From Aliiglaciecola lipolytica (lineage in GTDB: Bacteria; Pseudomonadota; Gammaproteobacteria; Enterobacterales; Alteromonadaceae): DNA of 64,000 bases. The stretch covers positions 515,395 to 579,394 of the forward strand of contig NZ_JAHKPT010000035.1 of assembly GCF_018860635.1 (NCBI RefSeq). Direction: 5' to 3'. Every line of letters starts with the position of its first letter. The first letter of the stretch is position 1. Below, piece by piece: positions 27,676 to 37,781 of this stretch. Below the pieces are notes generated by a model, which saw only the letters and a program-made list of their open reading frames with translations, had not been told where the DNA came from and did no database searches. A program made the position numbers and the translations under genes.

Positions 27676-28953
27676 ATGACACTGATTGCTGTAGGAATTA
27701 ATCACAAAACGGCCCCTGTGGTTTTACGCGAGAAAGTTGCCTTTCCTGTGGAATCCATGGTGGAAGCGCTTGCCTCTTTGCGAGAGCATTTAGGTGCTGA
27801 AGAATCAGTAATTCTATCTACCTGCAATCGAACTGAAATTTATATATCAACTGAACATTCGTTAGGCGATAAGCTGATCAAGTGGCTTGCTAACTTTCAT
27901 AATTTAGATACCAACGAACTTATTTGCCATAGTTATCTGCTTGAAGAACAAGAGGCTATCCAGCACATTTTGCGAGTCGCCAGTGGTTTAGATTCTTTAG
28001 TATTGGGTGAGCCGCAGATTCTAGGGCAGGTAAAACAAGCGTATACGAGCGCCAAAAATTATGGCGCAGTGAATAGTCAACTTGAAAAGTTATTCCAACA
28101 TACTTTCTCGGTGGCAAAGAAAGTTCGAACAGAGACAGACATTGGTGCTAATGCGGTTTCCGTTGCTTTTGCTGCTGTGCAGTTATCAAAACAGATATTC
28201 TCTTCATTATCAAAAACCAAAGTTTTGTTAATAGGGGCTGGTGAAACAATAGAATTGGTTGCTAAACATCTGACCAATAATGGTGTGAATAAGATTACCG
28301 TTGCCAACCGGACATTAAGCCGTGGTAAAGAATTAGCAGAGCAAATAAACGCTAACGTTATTACACTTGCGCAAATTCCCAATGTTTTGCATGAAGCCGA
28401 TATTGTCATTAGTTCTACTGCAAGTACTTTGCCCATTATCGGTAAGGGGATGGTAGAAAGTGCGCTAAAAGACCGTAAACATAAGCCTATCTTCTTCGTG
28501 GACCTTGCGGTACCTAGAGATATAGAAACCGAAGTCGCAGATTTAGATGATGCCTATTTGTATTCGGTTGATGATTTGCAACATATTGTTGAACAGAATT
28601 TGGCCAGTCGCCAACAAGCTGCCGACGAAGCTGAGTTGATCATAAGAGAACAGGCTCAGGTCTATTTTAATTGGCAAAACTCACTAGAATCGATTGATTC
28701 ATTGAAATTATTTCGTCAGCAAAATAATGACGTTAAAGTTAAATTACAACAACGTGCTCTAAGCCAATTGGCCGAAGGCAAAGATCCGCAAGAAGTCGTG
28801 ATAGAATTATCAAATAAACTGACCAATGCGTTACTACACGCGCCAACCAAAGCGCTGAGCCGTGCTGCATCAGAACAAGACCAAGATACATTGTCATTGC
28901 TCAGGCAAACATTGGGTCTGGATGTCGAAAAAGAACAAACAGGAAAATCATGA
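27676..28953 (+). CDS. hemA: Glutamyl-tRNA reductase
   Basis: First enzyme of C5-pathway tetrapyrrole synthesis: reduces glutamyl-tRNA with NADPH to glutamate-1-semialdehyde. GINHKTAPV is at residues 7-15, the catalytic Cys is in [10 protein letters not shown] (about residue 50), [17 protein letters not shown] at about 105-121 and the NADPH fold [17 protein letters not shown] at about 184-200. The length of 425 is normal. Only a weak ribosome site precedes ATG 27676. The stop overlaps the prfA start by four bases (ATGA). Confidence 0.98.
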   Translation: MTLIAVGINHKTAPVVLREKVAFPVESMVEALASLREHLGAEESVILSTCNRTEIYISTEHSLGDKLIKWLANFHNLDTNELICHSYLLEEQEAIQHILRVASGLDSLVLGEPQILGQVKQAYTSAKNYGAVNSQLEKLFQHTFSVAKKVRTETDIGANAVSVAFAAVQLSKQIFSSLSKTKVLLIGAGETIELVAKHLTNNGVNKITVANRTLSRGKELAEQINANVITLAQIPNVLHEADIVISSTASTLPIIGKGMVESALKDRKHKPIFFVDLAVPRDIETEVADLDDAYLYSVDDLQHIVEQNLASRQQAADEAELIIREQAQVYFNWQNSLESIDSLKLFRQQNNDVKVKLQQRALSQLAEGKDPQEVVIELSNKLTNALLHAPTKALSRAASEQDQDTLSLLRQTLGLDVEKEQTGKS

Positions 28954-30038
28954 AAGATTCAGTAGTCAGTAAATTAGAAACCCTTATCGAACGATTTGAA
29001 GAAGTTCAGGCGTTGTTAAGTAATGCAGAAATTATTGCTGATCAAAATAAATTCCGCGCGTTATCTAAAGAATATTCTCAATTAGAAAGTGTTGTTAAAA
29101 CCTTTAAGCTTTATCAGCAAGCCCAGGAAGACTTAAAATCTGCGCAAGAAATGATGCAAGAAGATGATGCAGAAATGCGCGAGATGGCACAAGAAGAGTA
29201 TAAAGAAGCTAAGTCGAAAATCGAAAGTTTAGAAAATGACTTACAAATATTATTGCTGCCAAGAGATCCTAATGACGATAGCAATTGCTTCTTGGAAATC
29301 AGGGCGGGGGCTGGTGGAGATGAAGCCGCTATTTTTGCTGGTGATTTGTTTAGGATGTATAGCCGTTATGCTGAGACACAAGGCTGGCGCGTAGAGCTTA
29401 TCAATGCAAACGAAGGTGAGCACGGTGGTTACAAAGAGGTGGTTGCGAATATTATCGGCGACGGCGTCTATGGAATCATGAAATTTGAATCCGGTGGACA
29501 TCGAGTTCAACGGGTTCCTGAAACGGAATCTCAAGGCCGAATTCATACCTCTGCTTGTACTGTTGCAGTATTGCCTGAAATACCAGAATCTGAAGCAATT
29601 GAAATTAATCCTTCAGACCTAAGAATTGATACGTTCCGGGCATCGGGGGCGGGAGGACAGCACGTCAACAAAACAGACTCTGCAATTCGTCTAACTCACA
29701 TACCTACAGGCGTTGTAGTCGAATGTCAGGATGAACGTTCTCAGCACAAAAACCGTGCTAAAGCTATGTCTGTACTGCAATCTAGATTGAATCAAATCGA
29801 GGACGATAAACGCGCTGCAGAAGAAGCTTCGACCCGCAGAAACTTGGTTGGGAGTGGGGATCGCTCTGAGCGCATTCGTACTTATAATTTTCCCCAAGGC
29901 CGAGTGACCGACCATAGAATCAATTTAACCTTGTACAAATTGGATGACGTAATTGCCGGCGATGTGAATGCGTTGCTGGAGCCAATTAGACAGGAGCATC
30001 AGGCTGACCTGTTAGCCTCTTTGTCTGATGGAAACTAA
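28950..30038 (+). CDS. prfA: Peptide chain release factor 1
   Basis: Class I release factor that reads UAA and UAG. The tripeptide anticodon PxT lies in the region of residues 180-200 ([13 protein letters not shown] precedes domain 2 recognition), and the catalytic GGQ is in [14 protein letters not shown] (GGQ about residues 233-235); the glutamine is the target of PrmC methylation, encoded next door. The length of 362 matches E. coli (360). It overlaps hemA by 4 bases and prmC by 11. Confidence 0.98.
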   Translation: MKDSVVSKLETLIERFEEVQALLSNAEIIADQNKFRALSKEYSQLESVVKTFKLYQQAQEDLKSAQEMMQEDDAEMREMAQEEYKEAKSKIESLENDLQILLLPRDPNDDSNCFLEIRAGAGGDEAAIFAGDLFRMYSRYAETQGWRVELINANEGEHGGYKEVVANIIGDGVYGIMKFESGGHRVQRVPETESQGRIHTSACTVAVLPEIPESEAIEINPSDLRIDTFRASGAGGQHVNKTDSAIRLTHIPTGVVVECQDERSQHKNRAKAMSVLQSRLNQIEDDKRAAEEASTRRNLVGSGDRSERIRTYNFPQGRVTDHRINLTLYKLDDVIAGDVNALLEPIRQEHQADLLASLSDGN

Positions 30039-30888
30039 TCCAAATTTGACTGCAGGTTCCTGCGTTTCAGAACTGTTGAATTGGGCCTATCAGCATCTGT
30101 CAGAGGGCGAAAGTCCGAAAACGGATGCTAGATTGTTACTAGCTTACTGCATCGGAAAATCAACGACTTACCTGATGACTTGGCCAGATCAAATCGTTGA
30201 TGAGAGCGCCCAATCACGTTTTCAGCAATTGGTTTGTAAGCGCAAGCTAGGTCATCCAGTAGCACATTTAATTGGTAAACGAAATTTCTGGACACTAAGT
30301 CTAGAGGTGACACCTGATACGCTGATTCCGCGCCCTGAAACTGAATTATTGGTTGAACAAGCGTTGCAATTACCCTTAAATCAAAAGGCAAAAGTACTAG
30401 ATTTGGGCACAGGTACAGGGGCTATTGCATTGTCTTTAGCTCAAGAAAAGCCTGAATGGGATGTTTTAGGTGTGGATGTCATTGAAGATGCAGTCGCTTT
30501 AGCAAAGCGCAACGCAGTTGCCAATCAATTGTCTCATGTCAAATTTCTGCACAGTAGTTGGTTTAGTGAATTAGGCGCTAACACTTTTGACTTGATTGTT
30601 AGTAATCCGCCTTATGTTGAAAGTGACAGCCAATACCTTTCACAAGGTGATGTGCGTTTTGAGCCTGTATCTGCTTTAACTTCTGGAAAAGATGGTTTAG
30701 ATGACATTAAAATAATCATTAAGCAATCACTTCAGTATCTAGAAGCAGGGGGTTGGCTGCTTATTGAACATGGATACAATCAATCTGAGGCTATCGGTAA
30801 ACTATTTGCTCACTATCAATATATAAATATATTTCATAAAAAAGACCTGAATAACCAACCCCGTATAAGTGCAGCTCAAAAACGCTAA
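30028..30888 (+). CDS. prmC: Release factor glutamine methyltransferase
   Basis: SAM-dependent enzyme that N5-methylates the GGQ glutamine of release factors 1 and 2. SAM motif [14 protein letters not shown] (about residues 124-137) and the glutamine-binding NPPY (about residues 192-195) are both intact, with the [24 protein letters not shown] region before. The length of 286 is normal. It overlaps prfA by 11 bases. Normally sirB2 would follow, but here a repeat array and a response regulator gene intervene. Confidence 0.97.
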   Translation: METNPNLTAGSCVSELLNWAYQHLSEGESPKTDARLLLAYCIGKSTTYLMTWPDQIVDESAQSRFQQLVCKRKLGHPVAHLIGKRNFWTLSLEVTPDTLIPRPETELLVEQALQLPLNQKAKVLDLGTGTGAIALSLAQEKPEWDVLGVDVIEDAVALAKRNAVANQLSHVKFLHSSWFSELGANTFDLIVSNPPYVESDSQYLSQGDVRFEPVSALTSGKDGLDDIKIIIKQSLQYLEAGGWLLIEHGYNQSEAIGKLFAHYQYINIFHKKDLNNQPRISAAQKR

Positions 30889-30945
30889 TTCTATTACACG
30901 TCAACTGACCTATCTCACTTCAGCTTTCTAGTAAATACGCAAAAT

Positions 30946-31176
30946 AACAACAAAGATAACAACAAAGACACCCATGCTTAAACCTAACAACAAAGACACC
31001 CATGCTTAAACCTATTCTGACCAGATTTTATGTCATGTGAATTAAAGGGTGGGTGTCCTGGATAAAGTGCTGGGCAAAACTAACAACAAAGACAGCCATG
31101 TTTAAACCTATGCTGACCAGATTTTATGTCATATGAATTAAAGGTGGGTGTCCTGATTAAACGGCAGGGCAAAACT
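30946..31176. repeat. Stepwise direct-repeat array with REP-like inverted motifs
   Basis: Four consecutive segments all begin AACAACAAAGA: 30946-30957 (12 bases), 30958-30985 (28), 30986-31081 (96) and 31082-31176 (95). The two long units are nearly identical to each other and the short ones equal the start of the unit. Each long unit contains GACACCCA (GACAGCCA in the last) near its left end and TGGGTGTC about 50 bases later, an inverted pair. The array fills most of the 417-base gap between prmC and the response regulator gene. No open frame is present. Confidence 0.85.
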
Positions 31177-31305
31177 ACTTGAAAGTGTATGAGGTTCGAT
31201 GAATTTGTTAGGTTAAGCCTGTTGTTTTTGAGGTATTAAATTTCTGTGGCTCAAGTAGTTTCTAAATGGTAGATTGTCTCGGATATTTATCTATGAGGTT
31301 ATGCT

Positions 31306-32856
31306 ATGTCTGATATGTTTCTGTTTGCTGAAGACACAGACGAAAAAATTGAAGTTCAGAAAGGTGTATGGAAAGTCCTTATAGTTGACGATGAACCTGA
31401 GGTTCATGCGGTTACCAAGCTTGCATTGAACGATTTTGTTTTTCAGGAAAAAGGCCTTCGCTTTATTAGCGCATACAGCGGGAAAGAAGCTAAAGAACTT
31501 TTCCAGCAGCATGATGATATTGCGGTTGTGTTGTTAGATGTTGTAATGGAAACAGATGAAGCCGGTTTAGACGTTGCCCAATATGTACGTAACGAGCTTC
31601 ACAACAATTTCACTCGTATCATTTTACGCACAGGGCAGCCCGGGCAAGCACCAGAGCGTGATGTGATTCTAAATTACGATATTAATGATTATAAATCGAA
31701 AACCGAACTTACAGCTCAGAAATTGTTCACTGTGGTAATCGCAGCTCTTCGCTCATATCGAGATATCATGGTAATTGAAGAGAATCGGCAAGGTTTAGAA
31801 AAAATCATATCCGCTTCTGCAAATTTATTTTCTATTCGTTCCTTAGAAAATTTTATCGAAGGTATTATTCAACAGCTATCTTCGCTACTTGGAGGAACAA
31901 AGGATGCTGCTTATATCACTTCAGCCATTGCCGCCCCTAATCCAATTGATGTATTCGAGCCTAAGGAGTTTTACGTGTTCTCTGGAAAAGGAGAGTACCA
32001 TGGACAAGAAGGAGCGTTGTTAGAAGATGTTGTAACCGGGGATGAGCTTGTTGCCTGTAGAAAAGCATTGAAAGAAAAATCACTGGTTTATGGCGATGAA
32101 TACGTTGCAGCCTATTGTCAGGGTAAACATACTAATGGATCCCTGTTGTATTTATCTGGTATTCCCAGAGCAATGAATTGCTATGATAAAAAGCTTCTGG
32201 AAATATTCAGTAATAATGTCCAAATAGCTTTTGATAACGTGCTTCTCACAAAAGATATTGAAGACTCCCAACGAGAAATAATCGAACGTTTGGGCGATGC
32301 TATGGAAAAACAGTTTAGCGTTGGAAAGCACATTCAAAGGATGGTTGAAATGTGTAAACTGCTCTCCAAAGAGTATGGTTTATCTGAGACACAAATTGAA
32401 ATGCTCGCCTTAGCTGTGCCATTGCATGATGTCGGAAAATTGAAAGTTCCAACCGATATATTAGGTAAACCGGGTCCGCTCAATGACTTAGAAAAAGAGG
32501 CTGCCAAACGGCACGCTCAAATCGGCTATGATTTGTTGAAAGATTCTCGTCGCAAAATTATTCAGTCAGCAGCCCAAGTCGCTCGCGATCACCATGAACA
32601 TTGGGATGGCAATGGCTACCCTCGAGGTTTGAAGGGTGAAAAAATCCATATTTTTAGTCGGATTACGGCCATTGCTGATGTTTATGATACCCTGCGTAGT
32701 AAACTCAATTACAAAGAGGCTTGGCCGTTGGATAAAGTGCTAGATACCTTCAAAGAGGCGCGAGGAAAACAGTTTGAACCTAAACTGGTCGACATTTTAC
32801 TCGAAAATATCGAGAAAATAGAGAATATACAACAGCAATACCCTGATCCTGTTTAA
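31306..32856 (+). CDS. Response regulator with DUF3369 and HD-GYP domains
   Basis: Predicted two-component output protein that degrades c-di-GMP. A receiver domain (about residues 22-150) has the phospho-acceptor Asp78 (LLDVV) and acidic pair at 28-29. DUF3369, a GAF-related sensor module, spans about 165-315. The HD-GYP domain (about 325-510) has HD at 374-375 (HDVGK), DHHEHWDGNGYPRGLKGEKI with the GYP at 437-439 and RITAIADVYDTL. All metal ligands look intact. The gene has no adjacent histidine kinase. It lies between prmC and sirB2, which are neighbours in many relatives, and is preceded by the direct-repeat array, suggesting a local insertion. Confidence 0.92.
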   Translation: MSDMFLFAEDTDEKIEVQKGVWKVLIVDDEPEVHAVTKLALNDFVFQEKGLRFISAYSGKEAKELFQQHDDIAVVLLDVVMETDEAGLDVAQYVRNELHNNFTRIILRTGQPGQAPERDVILNYDINDYKSKTELTAQKLFTVVIAALRSYRDIMVIEENRQGLEKIISASANLFSIRSLENFIEGIIQQLSSLLGGTKDAAYITSAIAAPNPIDVFEPKEFYVFSGKGEYHGQEGALLEDVVTGDELVACRKALKEKSLVYGDEYVAAYCQGKHTNGSLLYLSGIPRAMNCYDKKLLEIFSNNVQIAFDNVLLTKDIEDSQREIIERLGDAMEKQFSVGKHIQRMVEMCKLLSKEYGLSETQIEMLALAVPLHDVGKLKVPTDILGKPGPLNDLEKEAAKRHAQIGYDLLKDSRRKIIQSAAQVARDHHEHWDGNGYPRGLKGEKIHIFSRITAIADVYDTLRSKLNYKEAWPLDKVLDTFKEARGKQFEPKLVDILLENIEKIENIQQQYPDPV

Positions 32857-33045
32857 TCAATAATCGCCAGTTTCAAACGTTAATACAAGCAAGCTTACGG
32901 GGAACGCTGCTTATCAAAAAAATAATCAAAGGCTTCTCGATTTGACTACTGGTCTAGTATAAAGTGTTGGCCGCCTCAAAAGTCTTCCTTTATATTGAGG
33001 TGCAAATTTTCCAACTGAAAAACATAATAATTAGAAGGGCGTTTT

Positions 33046-33423
33046 ATGTACATGATGACCAAACATCTTCACCTTACTGCAGTGGCATTAAGCATTATTT
33101 TATTTATTTTACGATTTGTATGGTTACAGCGTAATTCAACATTGTTACATAAAAAATGGGTGAAAATAGTACCGCATGTAATTGATACCCTGTTGCTGGT
33201 TACTGCTATAACTCTATGTTTTATCGTACCTTTTAATCCTATCCAACATCCTTGGTTGTGGCAAAAAATCGTTCTGGTTATCGCCTATATTGGACTAGGG
33301 TTTTACGTACTAAAATTTGCTGATTCAGCGATAAAACAATGGGGTGGTTTTACCCTCGCTATTGTGTGTTTAATGTTGGCTGCTAACTTAGCGGTTAGTA
33401 AACAAGCACTTATTGGCTTTTAA
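33046..33423 (+). CDS. sirB2: SirB2 family membrane protein
   Basis: A 125-residue inner-membrane protein with four membrane segments (about 8-26, 44-64, 72-92 and 98-118). The N-terminal KHLHLTAVALSIILFILRF and KKWVKIVPHVIDTLLL stretches match SirB2/YchQ. The molecular function is unknown despite the historical link to invasion gene regulation in Salmonella. The ribosome site AGAAGGG precedes the ATG. It forms a unit with the next gene, 18 bases on, as in the E. coli sirB2-sirB1-kdsA order. Confidence 0.9.
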   Translation: MYMMTKHLHLTAVALSIILFILRFVWLQRNSTLLHKKWVKIVPHVIDTLLLVTAITLCFIVPFNPIQHPWLWQKIVLVIAYIGLGFYVLKFADSAIKQWGGFTLAIVCLMLAANLAVSKQALIGF

Positions 33424-33441
33424 CAAATAGATCATGGATAA

Positions 33442-34320
33442 GTGTTAAGGTTTCACTACGCTAACCCGATAACAACACATAATGTCAAATTGTTAGAGGA
33501 TACTGTGAAAGCCTTACACCATGCTATCAATGAGAAAGACTCTTTGTTGGCGAGTTTATTATTAACTCAACAATTTGGAAACAGCATCAACGTACTTAAG
33601 TACGTTGCGCAAATTACTGTACTAGCCAAACAAGTCGCAAAACATATCGATTCTAATGGGTCGGAACTGGAAAGGTTTCAACAACTAATCGACGGTTTCT
33701 ATACTCAATTGGCATTTAGCGGCGATGAAAACAATTTTTTTAATGCCAAGTATAGTTTAGTAGACCAAGTTATTGACTATCACACTGGGATTCCCGTCAC
33801 CCTATCCATTGTTTTTTCTGCTATCGCCAATCAACTTGGATTCAATGTGGCAGGGGTTAACTTTCCTGGGCATTTTTTAATTCGTTTTCAAAGTCAGGAA
33901 AAGCGTTTACGCTTTATCGATCCACTTAATGGCAACACTATTAAATGGCAAGAGTTAGAAGCGTTATATTTTAGTATCGTAGGTGAAACAGAAGATGAGG
34001 AAATGCCCTCAGACACACTCAATGTTGCCTCTACAGAAGAAATATTGGTTAGGTTATTACATAATTTAAAAGCGTCTTATATCCGAGAAGAAAATTACCA
34101 AATGGCACTTCGCGCGGTGGATTTGCTAATTGAACTTTGTCCTGATGACCCTTACGAACGCCGTGATCGTGGTTTTTTACTTCATCAGTTAGAGTGTCCT
34201 CAAGTGGCGAAAGCCGATTACCAGTTTTTCATAAAACGTTGTCCTCAAGACCCTTCCGCGCAACTACTAAAAATGCAAATGCGGCATTGGGAAAGCGCTT
34301 TGACTGTGGTTTTACACTAA
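33442..34320 (+). CDS. sirB1: SirB1 family protein (transglutaminase-like and TPR)
   Basis: Cytoplasmic protein of the SirB1/YchA family: a transglutaminase-like N-terminal domain (FFNAKYSLVDQVIDYHTGIPVTLSIVFSAIANQLGFNVAGVNFPGHFLIRF, about residues 94-145) and C-terminal tetratricopeptide helices (about 200-280). The nucleophilic Cys of true transglutaminases is absent from the GIPVTLSIV segment, so it is likely a binding protein. The open frame starts at GTG 33442 without a ribosome site. GTG at 33505 (residue 22) has GAGGA five bases upstream and fits the family start better, giving 271 residues. Confidence 0.87.
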   Translation: MLRFHYANPITTHNVKLLEDTVKALHHAINEKDSLLASLLLTQQFGNSINVLKYVAQITVLAKQVAKHIDSNGSELERFQQLIDGFYTQLAFSGDENNFFNAKYSLVDQVIDYHTGIPVTLSIVFSAIANQLGFNVAGVNFPGHFLIRFQSQEKRLRFIDPLNGNTIKWQELEALYFSIVGETEDEEMPSDTLNVASTEEILVRLLHNLKASYIREENYQMALRAVDLLIELCPDDPYERRDRGFLLHQLECPQVAKADYQFFIKRCPQDPSAQLLKMQMRHWESALTVVLH

Positions 34321-34517
34321 ATTTTTATGCAACTTCAATGGCGCGATTTGATATCTGTAATTTATAGACACGTTAACCAAAGCAGCGCAAAACTCGCTAA
34401 ACATTAATCTCAATTTGCTTACTCGTGCCACCGACAAATTTCCTTTACTCCGCACTTTAATATTCCTACTATAGCACTAACTTATGTAATAAATTCAGCT
34501 ATAGAGAAGCAATTTAA

Positions 34518-35369
<852 letters not shown>

Positions 35370-35386
35370 TAGCCGTAACGGCGAAC

Positions 35387-35662
35387 TTATTCAGTTAGTT
35401 TCGCCGTGTTGTTTACACTTGAAGTTTCTTCAATTTCAACTATAAATTTTTGTAGTTCTTTTTTGGCAGCATTAGATCCTAACAAAAGTTTAGAAGCTTC
35501 AATTGAGTTCAATGGTTGCAAGTCTTCCAAGTTTTGTTGAAGTAAAGCGTCAATGGTTGTTGCTAGTGACAAGCCCATTTCAGTTGTTTCATTAGCGCTA
35601 GCAAAACTGATAGCACTGGCGTTTAAAGCGATCGCAATTGTAAGATATTTTAAGTTTTTCAT
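35387..35662 (-). CDS. Small exported protein of unknown function
   Basis: A 91-residue protein with a clear Sec signal peptide (MKNLKYLTIAIALNASAISFASA, cleavage after about residue 23) and a short acidic, helix-forming mature part (TTIDALLQQNLEDLQPLNSIEASKLLLGSNAAKKELQKFIVEI). A GAGA ribosome site precedes the ATG. It converges on kdsA with 17 bases between. No family is recognised. The coding character (regular codon usage, proper signal) makes it likely to be real. Confidence 0.65.
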   Translation of the reverse strand: MKNLKYLTIAIALNASAISFASANETTEMGLSLATTIDALLQQNLEDLQPLNSIEASKLLLGSNAAKKELQKFIVEIEETSSVNNTAKLTE

Positions 35663-35817
35663 ATTTTCTCTAAATTATTTTCATTTAACATTATCATTTT
35701 TGCTATATTTATTTAACAAAAACGTACAAATAAGTTAATGTTTTATATACATAAAATTTTAACTTGGAGCTATTTTATACAATAACGTGAAACCTTGAAA
35801 ATGACATTTAGTATGGA

Positions 35818-35842
35818 TAATCATTAGAAAAACTAATGATTA
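35818..35842. promoter_or_regulatory. Perfect palindrome upstream of the gcvA-like gene
   Basis: TAATCATTAG (35818-35827) and CTAATGATTA (35833-35842) form a 10-base-pair dyad with an AAAAA centre, 53 bases before the regulator start. It may be an autoregulatory operator. The left part, GATAATCATTA, also resembles half of a Fur box, so a Fur site is an alternative. Confidence 0.5.
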
Positions 35843-35894
35843 AAAAGCGTTTCTAGTTTATCCTTAACACAATTCACTAAAAATAAGATTTGTC

Positions 35895-36812
35895 ATGAAT
35901 CGCCGATTGCCCCCATTGAATGCCCTTAGAGCATTTGAAGCTGCTGCAAGGCATTTAAGTTTTACGAAAGCGGCAGATGAGCTTTACGTAACGCAAGCCG
36001 CAGTTAGCCATCAAATTAAAAGTTTGGAAGAGTATCTTTCGATCAAATTATTTTTACGTAAGAATCGTTCTTTGTTACTTACAGAGCAGGGACAAAGCTA
36101 TTACCTTGAATTAAAAGAACTGTTCGAATCACTACACTCAGCTACTGAGAGGCTTCTCGCGGCAGGCGCTAAAGGTGCTTTAACTGTGGCCATGCCTCCA
36201 AGCTTCGCCATCCAATGGTTAGTGCCTCGGGTGAACCAATTTAGCCAGCAATACCCTGATATAGATGTGCGAATCAAAGCCATAGATTTTGATGATGGTT
36301 TCTTAGAGGACGATGTTGATGTGGCAATCTATTATGGGCGAGGCAAATGGTCAGGGCTAAAAGTAGACAAACTTCATACTGAGTATTTGACACCTGTTTG
36401 CTCGCCAATGCTATTTAACGGTACTAAGCCTTTAGATAGTCTCGATGATCTTAAATACCATCGTTTGTTACATGACAGTACCCGCGAAAGTTGGAAAACG
36501 TTCATTAGACAATTTCATGTTAGCGGCGTCAAAGTCGAGCAGGGGCCCATTTTTAGTCACACTATGATGGTTCTTCAAGCCGCGGCACTTGGGCAAGGAA
36601 TTGCGCTTGCAAATAGTGTGTTAGCACGACCTGAATTAGCTTCTGGACGATTAGTCTGTCCATTTGAAGAGCGTTTAGTGAGTAAAAGTAGTTATTATCT
36701 TGTTTGTCATGAATCTCAAGCCGAGTTAGGTAAAATTGCGACTTTTCGGCATTGGTTGTTAGAACAGGTTAAAGAAGAGCAAGATGGGGAGCAAGATGAA
36801 GTGCTTAATTGA
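35895..36812 (+). CDS. gcvA: GcvA-type LysR family regulator
   Basis: Winged helix-turn-helix regulator whose N-terminus (RRLPPLNALRAFEAAARHLSFTKAADELYVTQAAVSHQIKSLE, about residues 3-45) is the hallmark of GcvA/AmpR-like proteins. The effector domain follows from about residue 95. In E. coli GcvA controls the glycine cleavage operon gcvTHP, and its gene is followed by ygdD and rlmM, exactly as here apart from one inserted hydrolase gene. This synteny supports the gcvA name. The length of 305 is normal. A 10-base-pair dyad lies 53 bases upstream. Confidence 0.88.
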   Translation: MNRRLPPLNALRAFEAAARHLSFTKAADELYVTQAAVSHQIKSLEEYLSIKLFLRKNRSLLLTEQGQSYYLELKELFESLHSATERLLAAGAKGALTVAMPPSFAIQWLVPRVNQFSQQYPDIDVRIKAIDFDDGFLEDDVDVAIYYGRGKWSGLKVDKLHTEYLTPVCSPMLFNGTKPLDSLDDLKYHRLLHDSTRESWKTFIRQFHVSGVKVEQGPIFSHTMMVLQAAALGQGIALANSVLARPELASGRLVCPFEERLVSKSSYYLVCHESQAELGKIATFRHWLLEQVKEEQDGEQDEVLN

Positions 36813-37413
36813 TCGTCCTGAAAAGCCGTTTGCTCGGTTTATTTTTGCCCATGGAGCTGGCGCGAATAAACATAGTGAGTTTATGCAACAGGTTGCCGAA
36901 TTACTCTGTCAAGGTGGAGTAGAGGTTGTACGCTTTGACTTCCCATACATGCTTCGAGCAGCGGAAAAAAATAAACGCCAGCCCCCTGATAGAGCTAATA
37001 TTTTGCTGCAAGATTTTATAGAGATGATAAATAGTGCCGATACAGAGCTACCATTATTTATTGGTGGTAAATCCATGGGGGGAAGAATGGCCTCGATGCT
37101 TGAGTCACTTGCTCGAGTTAAAGGTGTTATTTGTTTAGGTTACCCTTTTCACCCACCAGGTAAACCTGAAAAGGAACGCACTGAACATCTATATTTATCA
37201 AACGCACCTATACTGATTATTCAGGGGGAGCGGGATACATTCGGGAATCGCAGTAGAGTGGAGTCATATCCACTCCCTAAAAATATAGACGTTCAATTCT
37301 TAGCAGCGGCAGACCATAGTTTTGTACCGCTTAAATCGAGTGGAATTACAGCCGTTGAACATATTAATTCTGCAGCCGATAGAATGATAAAATTTATGAA
37401 GGGACAAATATGA
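36784..37413 (+). CDS. Alpha/beta hydrolase, KANL3/Tex30-like family
   Basis: A 209-residue cytoplasmic hydrolase-fold protein: RFIFAHGAGANKHSEFM near the N-terminus (oxyanion region), nucleophile elbow GGKSMGGRMAS (Ser at about residue 98), LIIQGERDTFG with the acid, and AADHSF with the catalytic His. The substrate is unknown for the family. The frame overlaps the end of gcvA by 29 bases from ATG 36784; ATG 36796, four residues in, has GGGGAG just upstream and is equally possible. It shares the operon gcvA-hydrolase-ygdD-rlmM and overlaps the next gene by 4 bases. Confidence 0.85.
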   Translation: MGSKMKCLIDRPEKPFARFIFAHGAGANKHSEFMQQVAELLCQGGVEVVRFDFPYMLRAAEKNKRQPPDRANILLQDFIEMINSADTELPLFIGGKSMGGRMASMLESLARVKGVICLGYPFHPPGKPEKERTEHLYLSNAPILIIQGERDTFGNRSRVESYPLPKNIDVQFLAAADHSFVPLKSSGITAVEHINSAADRMIKFMKGQI

Positions 37414-37781
37414 AGTTTTTATTAATGTTCGCTGCTAGTAGTGCAGCGCTATCAGTATTGCTCGGGGCTTTCGGGGCGCATGCATTAAAGACCTTGTTAA
37501 CTGAGAATTCGTTAGGCTACTTTCACACTGCTGTGCAATACCAAATGACCCATAGTCTTGCTATGTTGGCATTTTTAGTTTTTTACAGTTTTTGGAAAAA
37601 TGAGTGGTTAATTTGGGGAGCACGTTCGTTTGCTTTTGGGATTATTTTTTTTAGTGGCAGCTTATATACGTTAGCATTGACTAACTTAAAGTGGGTTGGT
37701 CCAATTACACCATTGGGTGGATTATGTTTTATAGCCGGTTGGGTATGTTTATTAGTGGCAGCTTACGAATATGAGAATTAA
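37410..37781 (+). CDS. ygdD: DUF423 family membrane protein (YgdD)
   Basis: A 123-residue inner-membrane protein with four hydrophobic segments. The N-terminal SAALSVLLGAFGAHALKTLLTENSLGYFHTAVQYQMTHSLAML and LGGLCFIAGWVCLLVAA are characteristic of DUF423. The function is unknown. It overlaps the hydrolase gene by 4 bases (ATGA) and rlmM by 11. In E. coli the homologue also lies between gcvA and rlmM. Confidence 0.92.
   Translation: MKFLLMFAASSAALSVLLGAFGAHALKTLLTENSLGYFHTAVQYQMTHSLAMLAFLVFYSFWKNEWLIWGARSFAFGIIFFSGSLYTLALTNLKWVGPITPLGGLCFIAGWVCLLVAAYEYEN

Noticed and set aside
30889-31305. CRISPR array
   Set aside because: The repeat units are 95-96 bases, contiguous and without spacers, and no cas genes are present.
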